Source of the DNA: an uncultured Bacilli bacterium
GTDB taxonomy: Bacteria; Bacillota_I; Bacilli_A; RF39; UBA660
Reading direction: 5' to 3'
NCBI GenBank assembly: GCA_948497845.1
Contig: CAOOMX010000018.1
Span: 3,702 to 24,651 of the forward strand
DNA: 20,950 bases
The notes beneath the pieces are model-generated. The model saw nothing but the letters and a program-made list of their open reading frames with translations, was not told where the DNA came from and did no database searches. The position numbers and the translations under genes are program-made. Positions within the stretch are counted from its first letter, which is position 1. The number at the start of each line of letters is the position of its first letter. This document shows, piece after piece, positions 1-7,538 of the stretch.

Positions 1-1
1 A

Positions 2-115
2 CATGGAGTAGGTTTAAGCCAATATGGTGCTAATGGAATGGCTAAGCAAGGCGCTACATACAAAGAAATATTAACGCATTATTATCAAGGTGTAAGTTTA
101 GAAAGAGGAAAATAA
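2..115 (+). CDS. spoIID: SpoIID/LytB-family protein, C-terminal end (partial)
   Basis: Only the last 37 codons are present; the gene starts outside the window. The visible peptide begins HGVGLSQYGANGMA, continues with TYKEILTHYYQGV and stops at TAA 113-115. This GHGVGxSQYGAxGMA...Y.eIL.hYY.GV pattern is the C-terminal signature of SpoIID. SpoIID is the lytic transglycosylase that degrades septal peptidoglycan during forespore engulfment. SpoIID-like LytB proteins share the tail, so the exact paralogue is uncertain. The sporulation gene gpr next door favours SpoIID. The 3' end overlaps the convergent gpr by 18 bases. Confidence 0.85.
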   Translation, partial: HGVGLSQYGANGMAKQGATYKEILTHYYQGVSLERGK

Positions 116-742
116 TTGATTTAGACCCTCTCCAATAAGTTGTGCTATATTGGCTACATATGCATCAATATCACTTGTACAAACGATTAAAGGCATAGAA
201 TCAACGTATTCGATCGCTGTAGCAACACCAATACAAATAACAGGTATACCAATAGAGCCTTGGGATATCTTTTTATTTTGACCAAAAAGACCACTACCTG
301 GAGACATTCCTTCATCATTAATTTGAATAGAGTGATTCAAAAGATCTAATTGATCAGTCACTAAAGAATCGATAAGAATAAGTAAGTCTGGCTTAATTTC
401 TTTGCTAATGCATGCAATCATCTTTTCTGTTGAAATGCCTGTTTTTCCCATAACGCTTGGTTCTAGTAATGAAACCTTTGCTCTTTTACTAAAAATGCCT
501 AAATCATCCAGATGACTAGTAGCATCTATATGTTTAATAGCTTTAGGCCCAACGGCATCAGCTGTATATGCTTCATTGCCAAGTCCCACAACAAAAACAT
601 GGGATTGCGAAGAAAAGTGATTTCTTTTTAAAAACGACTTGACCTCATGTATAAATTTTTCTTGCAATGTTTTATCAGGTATCTTAAATTTTATTATTTT
701 ATTATGGCTATTTTCAAGAGCAAAATCAGTTCTAAGATTCAT
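98..742 (-). CDS. gpr: GPR germination protease, short form
   Basis: This is the spore endopeptidase that degrades small acid-soluble spore proteins (SASPs) at germination. The 214 residues carry the family landmarks in order: RTDFALE at 4-10, VVGLGN...TADAVGP at 51-66, EPSVMGKTGIST at 94-105, DLLILIDSL at 119-127, MSPGSGLFG and GIPVICIGV. Asp62 and Asp125 fall where the two catalytic aspartates of Bacillus GPR lie (from family knowledge). The protein is far shorter than the roughly 370 residues of Bacillus GPR. The usual N-terminal propeptide of about 15 residues is reduced to 6. A stretch of about 90 residues between the IGV motif and the C-terminal helix is missing. ATG at 742 is chosen because no in-frame start lies just upstream and GGTGAT precedes it. 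A sigma-G-like promoter sits directly upstream. Confidence 0.9.
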   Translation of the reverse strand: MNLRTDFALENSHNKIIKFKIPDKTLQEKFIHEVKSFLKRNHFSSQSHVFVVGLGNEAYTADAVGPKAIKHIDATSHLDDLGIFSKRAKVSLLEPSVMGKTGISTEKMIACISKEIKPDLLILIDSLVTDQLDLLNHSIQINDEGMSPGSGLFGQNKKISQGSIGIPVICIGVATAIEYVDSMPLIVCTSDIDAYVANIAQLIGEGLNQLFSSF

Positions 743-756
743 TGTATCACCACACC

Positions 757-787
757 TAGTATGTAATATTTACTAAGAAAAGATACA
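757..787 (-). promoter_or_regulatory. Candidate sigma-G (forespore) promoter for gpr
   Basis: On the minus strand, TGTATC (782-787) and CATACTA (757-763) are 18 bases apart. CATACTA matches the sigma-G -10 consensus exactly and TGTATC resembles the TGNATA -35. gpr is a sigma-F/G gene in Bacillus. The -10 lies only 14 bases from the ATG, which implies a leader of about 8 bases. That is unusual and lowers confidence. Confidence 0.4.
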
Positions 788-1053
788 AAGTTTCACAAAT
801 TAATCACAATATGGACATATAAAGCACAAACAATTTTATTAAACTTAATTACAGGTGGAATAAGCCTAAGTATATTTATTATCATTAACTCTTTTTACAA
901 ACCTTTCTATAAATATTTATAGTCTTATAGTTCCTACAAATTAAAGTTTTCTTTATAAATATACAAGACCAAATTAAAAAAAGTATAAAGGCTTACCACC
1001 AAAATGAAACAGAAAACGATTTTTAGCTTTTCTGCTTTTTCATTTGTTCTAGA

Positions 1054-1082
1054 TTGCACAGAGACCAAATAAATGATAAAAT
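1054..1082 (+). promoter_or_regulatory. Sigma-A-type promoter of the ireB-trhP2 operon
   Basis: TTGCAC (1054-1059), a 17-base spacer and TAAAAT (1077-1082), with an extended -10 TGA directly before the hexamer. The start would fall near 1089, about 20 bases before the ireB ATG. Confidence 0.6.
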
Positions 1083-1109
1083 AGATATAGTTTATGAGTA
1101 GGTGATAAA

Positions 1110-1358
1110 ATGGTAGATAATAAAACAAGTATATTTAATGTACAAGAACTAAGACAAGAATTAATCCTTATGACCATAAATGAAGTAGTAGAAGCTATGG
1201 AATTCAAAGGATACAATCCAACGAGTCAACTGGTTGGCTTTTTGGCAACAGGTGATGAAAAATACATTACAACATTTAATAATTCACGAAAAAAGTTGTG
1301 CTGTTTTGAAAAAGAAGAAATAATTATGGCCATTGTAAATTCATATTTAGGAAAATAA
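1110..1358 (+). CDS. ireB: IreB-family regulatory phosphoprotein (UPF0297, YrzL)
   Basis: An 82-residue cytosolic protein recognised by length, by the internal pattern MTINEVVEAMEFKGYNP then QLVGFLATGDEKYIT, and by the neighbours. In Enterococcus, IreB is a substrate of the PASTA Ser/Thr kinase IreK and affects cephalosporin tolerance. Elsewhere its role is inferred. An AGGTGA ribosome binding site sits 6 bases before ATG 1110. It is the first gene of a tight operon; the ireB-ruvX-DUF1292 trio (yrzL-yrrK-yrzB in B. subtilis) is one of the most conserved gene orders in Firmicutes. Confidence 0.92.
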   Translation: MVDNKTSIFNVQELRQELILMTINEVVEAMEFKGYNPTSQLVGFLATGDEKYITTFNNSRKKLCCFEKEEIIMAIVNSYLGK

Positions 1359-1361
1359 AGT

Positions 1362-1775
1362 ATGAGATATATGGGATTAGACCTAGGAACGACTTCTTTA
1401 GGAGTAGCTACAACAGATAAAACAAATACCATAACAACACCTTTAAAAGTTATAAAATTTCCAAAAGAAAGATATGATTTGGCCGTTGAAGAACTAAAAC
1501 CGATTATTGAAGAAAAAAAGATAACAGATATAGTTTTGGGGTTACCAAAAAATATGGATAATACACTTGGTTTTGCGGCACAAAGAAGTATAGAGTTTAA
1601 AAACTTACTAAGCAATTTAGGTGTAAAAGTTCATTTTTATGACGAAAGATTGTCAACTGTTGAAGCGTTAAATATTTTAAAAACAACTGGTAATAAAAAC
1701 ATCAAAGAAAAGAATATAGTAGATGCTATATCTGCTAATATTATTTTAGAAAGTTATATGAAAGGAATAAAATGA
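1362..1775 (+). CDS. ruvX: RuvX/YqgF-family Holliday junction resolvase homologue
   Basis: 137 residues, the normal length for the YqgF family of RNase H-fold nucleases, which are linked to Holliday junction resolution and 16S rRNA 5'-end maturation. Visible motifs are GLDLGTTSLGVA near the N-terminus with catalytic Asp7, VLGLPKNMDN in the middle, DERLSTVEA with its acidic Asp-Glu pair, and VDAISANIILESY at the C-terminus supplying the last acidic residue. The gene starts 4 bases after ireB. Its TGA stop overlaps the ATG of the next gene (ATGA), which indicates translational coupling and that TGA is a stop codon in this organism. Confidence 0.93.
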   Translation: MRYMGLDLGTTSLGVATTDKTNTITTPLKVIKFPKERYDLAVEELKPIIEEKKITDIVLGLPKNMDNTLGFAAQRSIEFKNLLSNLGVKVHFYDERLSTVEALNILKTTGNKNIKEKNIVDAISANIILESYMKGIK

Positions 1776-2044
1776 AAAATAAGTTAATTATAGATAAAAA
1801 TGGTCAAAAAGAAGAATATAATATTTTATTTAAAGTAGATATTACATCCAAAAAGATGAGCTATCTTGTTTATACGAAAGATGAAAAAAACAAAGAAGGC
1901 GAAACAATATGCTATGCAGGATGTTATGGCAAGTCAGATGGGCATCAAAGAATTGAACCGATTGAAGATGAATATACTTTAGAATTTTTAGACAGTGTTT
2001 TATTACAAGTACAAAAAAAGATGAATATAGAAGTAGGAGAATAG
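1772..2044 (+). CDS. yrzB: DUF1292 family protein (YrzB-like)
   Basis: A 90-residue acidic protein of unknown biochemical function. It is assigned from position directly after ruvX and from the DUF1292 pattern: an N-terminal beta-rich part with KNGQKEEYNILFKVDI, then SKKMSYLVYTKDEK, and a C-terminal EDEYTLEFLDSVLLQVQ helix. The family is almost always found in the ireB-ruvX-yrzB cluster. It contains two Cys (ICYAGCY), whose meaning is unknown. Its start overlaps the ruvX stop and its end is 3 bases before mltG. Confidence 0.85.
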   Translation: MKNKLIIDKNGQKEEYNILFKVDITSKKMSYLVYTKDEKNKEGETICYAGCYGKSDGHQRIEPIEDEYTLEFLDSVLLQVQKKMNIEVGE

Positions 2045-2047
2045 ATA

Positions 2048-3085
2048 GTGAAAAAGATAATTATAATATTGGTAAGTTTTATATTGGCGTGTATAATCGG
2101 GGGACTTATTTGGTATAATGTATCCTTAAGTGCGCCATCAAAAGAACCAGAAGAAGTAACATTTGCCATTAATAATGGGGATAAAACGAAAGAAATAATA
2201 GAAAATTTAAAAGAAGCGGGGTTAATTAAAAGTAAAACAGCGAGTTCAATATATTTAAAATTACATAAAGACATTAAATTAAGAGCAGGTGAATACAAGT
2301 TAAAAAGAAATGCTAATGTCCAAAGTTTAATGGCACGATTAAACGAAGGTGGAACAGCTAGCAATACGGTAAAAATAACTTTCAAGGAAGGCTTTAAAGT
2401 AGCTGACTATGTTGAACAAATAGCAGAAGCTACAGATAAAAATAAGGAAGACTTAATAAAAGAAATAAATAGCAAGGAATTTTTAGAACCGTTAATAGAA
2501 GAGTATTGGTTTTTAACAGATGATATATTAAAAGAAGGCATTTATTACCCTTTAGAAGGTTATTTATATCCTAATACACATGAAATATATAAAACATCTA
2601 GTTTAAAAAGTATTATTAAAAAAATGCTAAATGATACCAATAAAAAACTAGATCCATATAAAATAGATTTAAAAGAAAGTAAATATAGTATGCACGAAAT
2701 TTTAACGATGGCATCTATTATAGAAAAAGAGGCGGTTAAGGCAAAAGATAGAGAAATGGTAAGTCAAGTCATCTATAAAAGATTAAATACACGTATGAGT
2801 TTAGGAATGGATGTAACAAGTTATTATGGGGTACAAAAAAGCATGAAAGAAGAATTGTTACAAGTTGACTTAGACGATGATAATCCGTATAATACTAGAC
2901 GTAGTGGATTTTTAGGCTTACCCATTGGACCTATATGTAATCCATCTACAACAAGTATTAAAGCAGCATTACATCCAGCAGATACAGACTATATCTATTT
3001 TGTAGCAGACATATCTACAGGAGATGTATATTTTGCAAAAAATCAATCGGAATTTGCTGTTTTAAAAGAAAAATACATGAAGTAA
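2048..3085 (+). CDS. mltG: MltG-type endolytic peptidoglycan transglycosylase
   Basis: MltG cleaves nascent glycan strands at the outer membrane face and so sets strand length. The 345 residues begin with one membrane anchor (about 3-25, IIIILVSFILACIIGGLIW). A LysM-like part follows (GDKTKEIIENLKEAGLI), then the YceG domain with YPLEGYLYPNTHEI. The active-site stretch is ASIIEKEA at 222-229, with Glu226 as the likely catalytic acid. The C-terminal signature GLPIGPICNPSTTSIKAALHP is intact. It starts with GTG at 2048, preceded by AGGAG at about 9 bases. B. subtilis carries this gene (yrrL) at the same place before yrrM. Confidence 0.95.
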   Translation: MKKIIIILVSFILACIIGGLIWYNVSLSAPSKEPEEVTFAINNGDKTKEIIENLKEAGLIKSKTASSIYLKLHKDIKLRAGEYKLKRNANVQSLMARLNEGGTASNTVKITFKEGFKVADYVEQIAEATDKNKEDLIKEINSKEFLEPLIEEYWFLTDDILKEGIYYPLEGYLYPNTHEIYKTSSLKSIIKKMLNDTNKKLDPYKIDLKESKYSMHEILTMASIIEKEAVKAKDREMVSQVIYKRLNTRMSLGMDVTSYYGVQKSMKEELLQVDLDDDNPYNTRRSGFLGLPIGPICNPSTTSIKAALHPADTDYIYFVADISTGDVYFAKNQSEFAVLKEKYMK

Positions 3086-3097
3086 AGGTGAGTAAAA

Positions 3098-3709
3098 ATG
3101 AAAGAACATATATTAGAAATGGAGCAATATGCAACAGAGCATAATGTGCCCATTATCGAAAAAAAATCCATTGCTTTTATTATGAAGTATATAAAAAACA
3201 ATGGCATTAAAAATGTTTTGGAATTAGGAAGTGCGATTGGTTATTCAGCCATTCTTATGGCATCTAGTAGTAAAGATGTTTTCGTCACAACCATAGAGCG
3301 AGATGAAATGCGTTATATGGAATGTTTAAAAAATGTAAAAAAATGTGAAATGGATAAAAAAATAAATGTAGTTTGCCAAGATGCATTAGAATTAAATTTA
3401 AGTGAAGATTTAAAATATGATTTAATTTTTATTGATGCAGCAAAGGGACAATACACTAAATTTTTTGAAAAATATAAGCATTTTTTAACACCAAATGGAA
3501 CAATTATTACAGATAATATTAATTTTCATGGTTATGTTGGGGAATCTAGTAAAATAGAAAGTAAAAATTTACGCAGTTTAGTAGGAAAAATTGAAGATTA
3601 TGTAGAATTTTTAAAAGGAAATACAGAATTCGATACAAAATTCTATGATATTGGAGATGGACTATCTGTAAGTACACGTAAAGATGAAACTAGTCACACT
3701 AACAAATAA
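3098..3709 (+). CDS. trmR: tRNA 5-hydroxyuridine methyltransferase, YrrM family
   Basis: 203 residues, a class I SAM-dependent O-methyltransferase. The SAM-binding glycine loop is VLELGSAIGYSAI (about 40-52). The acidic strand end is TTIERDE, and the FIDAAKGQYTKFFE and TDNINFHGYVGE motifs of the family follow. In B. subtilis YrrM (TrmR) methylates ho5U34 of tRNAs to mo5U34. The next two genes make the ho5U34 substrate, which strongly supports this role. The ribosome binding site is AAGGTGAG, before ATG 3098. The 3' end overlaps trhP1 by 26 bases. Confidence 0.88.
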   Translation: MKEHILEMEQYATEHNVPIIEKKSIAFIMKYIKNNGIKNVLELGSAIGYSAILMASSSKDVFVTTIERDEMRYMECLKNVKKCEMDKKINVVCQDALELNLSEDLKYDLIFIDAAKGQYTKFFEKYKHFLTPNGTIITDNINFHGYVGESSKIESKNLRSLVGKIEDYVEFLKGNTEFDTKFYDIGDGLSVSTRKDETSHTNK

Positions 3710-4442
3710 AGAATTACAGCAAGATTTAAGGGATAAAGATATACGTTTTTTATATCCTCTTAAATCTTTTTCTGTAGGATATCCCCAAACCTATGAAATA
3801 GAAGAAATAGATGATTTTTTATTAATAAATCGTCTTTTAACTGATGAAGAACTAGATACTTTGGAAAAGCTTTTAAAAAAGAGTCATATAAAAGGTATTG
3901 TTTTTGATGATTTAGGAGTATTAGAAGTAATAAAAGATTTAGATATAGAAAAAGTTTTATTATTAGATCATTATGCCACGAATGTAAGAAGCATAAATTA
4001 TTATTTAGACTATTGTGATAGTGTAGTAGTCTCTAGTGATTTAAATATAGATGAAATAGAATATATTAGTAAAAATGCCAAAAAAGAAGTTATAGTTATG
4101 GTTTTTGGCTTAAAAAGATTAATGTATTCAAGGCGATATCTTTTAACCAATTATGCCTTACATCACAAAATAGAATTGAAAACAAAAATAAAGAGTGTAA
4201 TTAATGATAAAGGTTTTTTAATTTTAGAAGATGACTATGGCACTTGTTTCTATGCAGGAAAATATTATAATGCTCTAGAATTACTATCATTAAAAAATAT
4301 CAAATATTTTTGGTATGATTGTATAGACTTAGATGATGAAGAAATAAAAAGAATTATTAAAGATAAAGCTCCTACAATTGAAACAGAGACACTTTTTTTA
4401 CATGAAGTTGCAACATACAAAATAAAGGGTGGTGAAAAATGA
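3684..4442 (+). CDS. trhP1: Peptidase U32-family protein, YrrN/TrhP1-like
   Basis: A 252-residue protein lying where yrrN lies in B. subtilis, and the partner of the larger U32 protein downstream. YrrN and YrrO (TrhP1/TrhP2) are needed for prephenate-dependent hydroxylation of tRNA U34. Visible features are the U32-like strand and helix repeats (GIVFDDLGVLEVI, VVVSSDLNIDEIEYIS, VIVMVFGLKRLMYSRRYL). The LMYSRRYLLTNYALHHK stretch corresponds to the conserved U32 region, but without the Cys cluster of the larger partner, so it is probably non-catalytic. It is shorter than the roughly 300 residues of YrrN. The start lies inside trmR with a poor ribosome binding site. The TGA stop overlaps the next ATG (ATGA). 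Confidence 0.75.
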   Translation: MKLVTLTNKELQQDLRDKDIRFLYPLKSFSVGYPQTYEIEEIDDFLLINRLLTDEELDTLEKLLKKSHIKGIVFDDLGVLEVIKDLDIEKVLLLDHYATNVRSINYYLDYCDSVVVSSDLNIDEIEYISKNAKKEVIVMVFGLKRLMYSRRYLLTNYALHHKIELKTKIKSVINDKGFLILEDDYGTCFYAGKYYNALELLSLKNIKYFWYDCIDLDDEEIKRIIKDKAPTIETETLFLHEVATYKIKGGEK

Positions 4443-5626
4443 TAGAGTTATTAGCACCAGCTGGAGACTTAGAAAGAGTAAAAATAGCTCTATATTATGG
4501 TGCAGATGCCGTTTATAGTGGTGGTTCATCCTTTAATCTAAGAGCAAATGCTAAGAATTTAACCAAAGAAGAACTAGAAGAAGCCGTAAACTATGTTCAT
4601 GAAAAGAAAAAGAAAATCTATATAACGGTAAATATTGTCTTTCATGATAATAACTTTGAAGGACTAGATGAATATTTACAGTTTTTAGAACAAATAAAAA
4701 TTGATGGAATCATAGCCAGTGACATAGCTGTAATCAAAAGAGTAAAAGAATTAGGTTTAAATATACCTTTATGCTTATCAACACAAGCAAGTACCCTAAA
4801 TGCTAGGGCTGTACGATTTTGGCAAAGTCTTGGCGTAACACGCGTTGTTTTGGCAAGAGAAGCAAGTAGAGAAAATATTAAACGCATTAAAGAAGAAACT
4901 GGTATCGAAATAGAGACATTTATTCATGGAGCAATGTGTACATCATTTTCTGGGAAATGTGTATTATCCAATTACATAACCAATAGAGATTCTAATCGAG
5001 GAGGATGTGCGCAAATTTGCAGGTGGCATTTTCAAGTAGATGATCAAGCGGATTTAACGATAACACCGAAAGATTTAAACATGATTCCATTTATTCAAGA
5101 TGAAATAGAAATAGGAGTAGACTCTTTTAAAGTAGAAGGACGAATGAGATCTATTTATTATGTAGCAACTGTTATATTATGTTACAGAAGGTTAATAGAT
5201 GGAATAATGAATAAAACGCTTAAAGAAAATGAGCATAAATACTATTTAGCTATTTTAAATAGATGTGCCAATCGTGAGTCCACTCCTCAATTTTATGATA
5301 AACTTCCTACCAAAGAAGAGCAGTATTATCAAGAACGAGAAGAATTATCGAACCAAGATTTTTTAGGTTTAGTGATTGATTATGACCAAGAGAGAAAATT
5401 AGTAAAATTAGAACAAAGAAATTATTTTAAAAAAGATGATATAGTACAGTTTTTTGGCCCAAGTATAGAAACATTTACTTATAAGATCAATAAAATATTA
5501 AATGAAGATGGCGAAGAAATAGATGTTGCTAGACATCCTCAACAAATTGTATATCTTCCAATCGAACCATTGCCTAAGTTTACAATGATGCGTTTGAAGA
5601 CATTTGACAAAAGAGATTTTTTATAG
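4439..5626 (+). CDS. trhP2: Peptidase U32-family tRNA hydroxylation protein, YrrO/TrhP2-like
   Basis: 395 residues. It opens with the U32 signature ELLAPAGDLERVKIALYYGADAVY cut across residues 3-26 and has the Cys cluster MCTSFSGKCVLS ... GGCAQICRW near residues 165-197. These are the presumed iron-sulfur ligands of this family. The FKVEGRMRS motif follows. In B. subtilis the YrrN/YrrO pair converts U34 to ho5U34 in tRNA using prephenate-derived carbon. The gene is translationally coupled to trhP1. It is the last gene before the greA promoter. The uridine kinase gene udk, which sits here in B. subtilis, is absent. Confidence 0.88.
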   Translation: MIELLAPAGDLERVKIALYYGADAVYSGGSSFNLRANAKNLTKEELEEAVNYVHEKKKKIYITVNIVFHDNNFEGLDEYLQFLEQIKIDGIIASDIAVIKRVKELGLNIPLCLSTQASTLNARAVRFWQSLGVTRVVLAREASRENIKRIKEETGIEIETFIHGAMCTSFSGKCVLSNYITNRDSNRGGCAQICRWHFQVDDQADLTITPKDLNMIPFIQDEIEIGVDSFKVEGRMRSIYYVATVILCYRRLIDGIMNKTLKENEHKYYLAILNRCANRESTPQFYDKLPTKEEQYYQEREELSNQDFLGLVIDYDQERKLVKLEQRNYFKKDDIVQFFGPSIETFTYKINKILNEDGEEIDVARHPQQIVYLPIEPLPKFTMMRLKTFDKRDFL

Positions 5627-5632
5627 TATTAT
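5604..5632 (+). promoter_or_regulatory. Sigma-A promoter for greA
   Basis: Perfect -35 TTGACA (5604-5609), a 17-base spacer and TATTAT (5627-5632). The -35 lies inside the last codons of trhP2 and the start would be near 5639. greA can therefore be expressed independently of the upstream operon. Confidence 0.65.
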
Positions 5633-5671
5633 TATGTGCTGTAAATTGGTATAAAAAGGAGACCGATAAAA

Positions 5672-6139
5672 ATGAAAAAAGAAAACAAATTTATAATGAC
5701 AGCAGAAGGATTTTTACAAGCAGAAAATGAACTTAATGAATTAAAAGCAGTAAGAAGACCACAAATTATTAAAGCGTTACAAGAAGCAAGAGCTTTAGGA
5801 GACTTATCAGAAAATGCAGATTATGATGCTGCTCGAAATGAACAAGCAATGATAGAAGCCAAAATTACTGAATTAGAATATAAATTAGAACACGCTGAAA
5901 TTATTGACAACAAAAATAGCTCAGAAGTAAATTTAGGAGCTACAGTAACGATAAGTTACGATGATGGAGAAGAAGAAGAATACAAATTAGTAGGATCTAT
6001 GGAAGCAGATCCCTTTGAAAATAAAATATCAAATGAGTCTCCTTTAGGAATAGCGCTGCTTAATCATAAAGTAGGAGATACAGTTAAAGTAGATAGCCCA
6101 AATGGTGGTTACAATATTAAAATTGTTAGTATAGCTTAA
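5672..6139 (+). CDS. greA: Transcription elongation factor GreA
   Basis: 155 residues, the usual length. GreA enters the secondary channel of stalled RNA polymerase and stimulates transcript cleavage. The N-terminal coiled coil runs over residues 1-75. At its tip is the conserved RALGDLSENADYDAA, which carries the acidic residues that reach the active site. The C-terminal FKBP-like half includes LGATVTISYDDGEEEEYKLVG, GIALLNHKVGDTV and the final YNIKIVSI strand. The ribosome binding site is AAGGAGA, before ATG 5672. The gene has its own promoter and is followed by an intrinsic terminator. Confidence 0.97.
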   Translation: MKKENKFIMTAEGFLQAENELNELKAVRRPQIIKALQEARALGDLSENADYDAARNEQAMIEAKITELEYKLEHAEIIDNKNSSEVNLGATVTISYDDGEEEEYKLVGSMEADPFENKISNESPLGIALLNHKVGDTVKVDSPNGGYNIKIVSIA

Positions 6140-6165
6140 GATTGCCTTTTTGAGCAGTCTTTTTT
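6139..6165 (+). terminator. Intrinsic terminator after greA
   Basis: A 7-pair stem, AGATTGC (6139-6145) with GCAGTCT (6154-6160), contains one G-T pair and is followed by a T run. It directly follows the greA stop codon. Confidence 0.8.
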
Positions 6166-6183
6166 CTAAAAAAGCAGTTTTGA

Positions 6184-6212
6184 TTGCTAAAGAAGAGAAT
6201 TTATACTATAAT
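6184..6212 (+). promoter_or_regulatory. Sigma-A promoter for tig
   Basis: TTGCTA (6184-6189), a 17-base spacer and a perfect TATAAT (6207-6212), between the greA terminator and tig. An alternative register, TTGATT 6180-6185 with TATACT 6202-6207 (16-base spacer), overlaps it. Confidence 0.6.
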
Positions 6213-6239
6213 AAAGAAGTATTTGAAGGAAGGATTATT

Positions 6240-7487
6240 ATGAAAAACGTACATGAATTTGAAATTAAACTAGATAAAGAATGGGTAGAAGCATTAGATA
6301 AAGCTTTTAAAAAGAAAAATAAGGATGTAAAAATTGATGGTTTTAGAAAGGGACATGCTCCAAAAGATGTATATTTAAAGAATTTTGGTATTGAATCTTT
6401 ATATATGGAAGCAGTAGATGAATCAATTAATATTGCTTATAAAAGATTATTAGAAGAAAACAAAGATTTAAAGCCTGTTATTGAACCAACTGTAGATGTA
6501 ACTGGGATTAGTGATAGTAATGTGATATTTAAATTTACTGTTATTACAAAACCAGCTGTAACTTTAGGAGAATATAAAAATTTAAAAGTTAAGAAAGAAG
6601 AAGTTACTGTTACAGATGAAGAAGTAAATCATGAAATTGAACATTTAAGAAGTCATATGGCAGATGTTGTAGTAAAAGAACAAGGCAAAGTAGAAAATGG
6701 TGATACAGCTGTAATAAACTTTGAAGGAATTGTCGATGGCAAAAAATTAGATGGAGGAAGTGGAGAAAACTATCCATTAGAAATCGGTAGCAATTCATTT
6801 ATTCCTGGTTTTGAAGAAGGCTTAGTAGGCTTAAAAGCTGGAGATAAAAAAGAGTTAAACTTAAAATTCCCAGAAAATTATGTGGAAGATTTAAAAGGAA
6901 AAGAAGTAACATTCAAAGTAAAAGTAGTAGAAATCAAAACAAGAAAATTGCCTGAAATAAATGAAGATTTCTTTAAAGATTTAGGCTATGATGACGTTAA
7001 GAGTGAAAGTGATTTAAAGAAAAAGATAAAAGCTGATTTAGAACATGACAAAAAACATATGGCAGATGACAAATTCTTAGATGCTTGTTTAGAAAAAGCT
7101 GCTTCAAATTTAAAAGTAGAAATAAACAAAGAAATCATTGATGAAGAAATACATAGAATGATTGATCAATATGCATATCAATTAAAAATGCAAGGCATGA
7201 ATATTAATGATTACTATAAGATTACTGGAACAACAGAAGAAGAACTTCATAAGCAAATGCATCCAGAAGCTGAAAAAAGAGTAAAATATCGTTATTTAAT
7301 TGAAGCTATAGCAGATGCTGAAAAAATAGATTTTACTGAAAAAGAAGTAAAAGAAAAAGCAGAAGAAATGGCTAAAGAATATGGTGTAACCGTTGATGAA
7401 TTAATTAAGACATATGGTACATTAGATATTGTTAAATATGATATGAAGATGCATAAAGCAATGGAAATATTAAGAGAAAACAATTAA
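6240..7487 (+). CDS. tig: Trigger factor, ribosome-associated chaperone
   Basis: 415 residues with the three trigger factor parts in order. The N-terminal ribosome-docking domain carries the signature GFRKGHAPKDVYLKNFG near residues 34-50. A FKBP-like prolyl isomerase domain follows (GDTAVINFEGIVDGKKLDGG through PGFEEGLVGLKAGDKKEL). The long helical C-terminal chaperone part makes up the rest. The protein binds near the ribosomal exit tunnel and helps nascent chains fold. ATG 6240 is chosen over the in-frame codon at 6150 because the upstream stretch contains the greA terminator and the tig promoter, and because GGAAGG lies just before 6240. B. subtilis tig is followed by clpX and lon; clpX is missing here. 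Confidence 0.96.
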   Translation: MKNVHEFEIKLDKEWVEALDKAFKKKNKDVKIDGFRKGHAPKDVYLKNFGIESLYMEAVDESINIAYKRLLEENKDLKPVIEPTVDVTGISDSNVIFKFTVITKPAVTLGEYKNLKVKKEEVTVTDEEVNHEIEHLRSHMADVVVKEQGKVENGDTAVINFEGIVDGKKLDGGSGENYPLEIGSNSFIPGFEEGLVGLKAGDKKELNLKFPENYVEDLKGKEVTFKVKVVEIKTRKLPEINEDFFKDLGYDDVKSESDLKKKIKADLEHDKKHMADDKFLDACLEKAASNLKVEINKEIIDEEIHRMIDQYAYQLKMQGMNINDYYKITGTTEEELHKQMHPEAEKRVKYRYLIEAIADAEKIDFTEKEVKEKAEEMAKEYGVTVDELIKTYGTLDIVKYDMKMHKAMEILRENN

Positions 7488-7498
7488 AAAAGATAAAG

Positions 7499-7531
7499 AA
7501 AAGCTCAATAGGGATATCTACTGAGCTTTTT
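7499..7531. terminator. Bidirectional intrinsic terminator between tig and the ZIP gene
   Basis: Arms AAAAGCTCA and TGAGCTTTT (9 pairs) are extended after one mismatch by TAG/CTA around the loop GGATAT. A T run follows on the plus strand and the A run preceding the stem serves the minus strand. It separates two converging genes. Confidence 0.85.
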
Positions 7532-7538
7532 AAATGCT

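Larger units (their letters stand above)
743..1109. other. AT-rich intergenic region between gpr and ireB
   Basis: This 367-base gap lies between two divergent genes. It holds the gpr promoter at its left end and the ireB operon promoter at its right end. A perfect 16-base palindrome, CTATAAATATTTATAG, lies at 907-922. I see no tRNA, riboswitch or convincing gene. A 64-codon minus-strand frame (934-1128) exists but starts inside ireB and has low-complexity hydrophobic content. Confidence 0.6.

Noticed and set aside
934..1128. A 64-codon minus-strand frame rich in Phe, Tyr and Leu upstream of ireB
   Set aside because: It starts inside ireB, covers the ireB promoter, has no convincing ribosome binding site and looks like translated AT-rich DNA.
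6150..6239. Upstream extension of trigger factor
   Set aside because: The region contains the greA terminator and the tig promoter, and homologues start at the MKNVHEFEI-type N-terminus.
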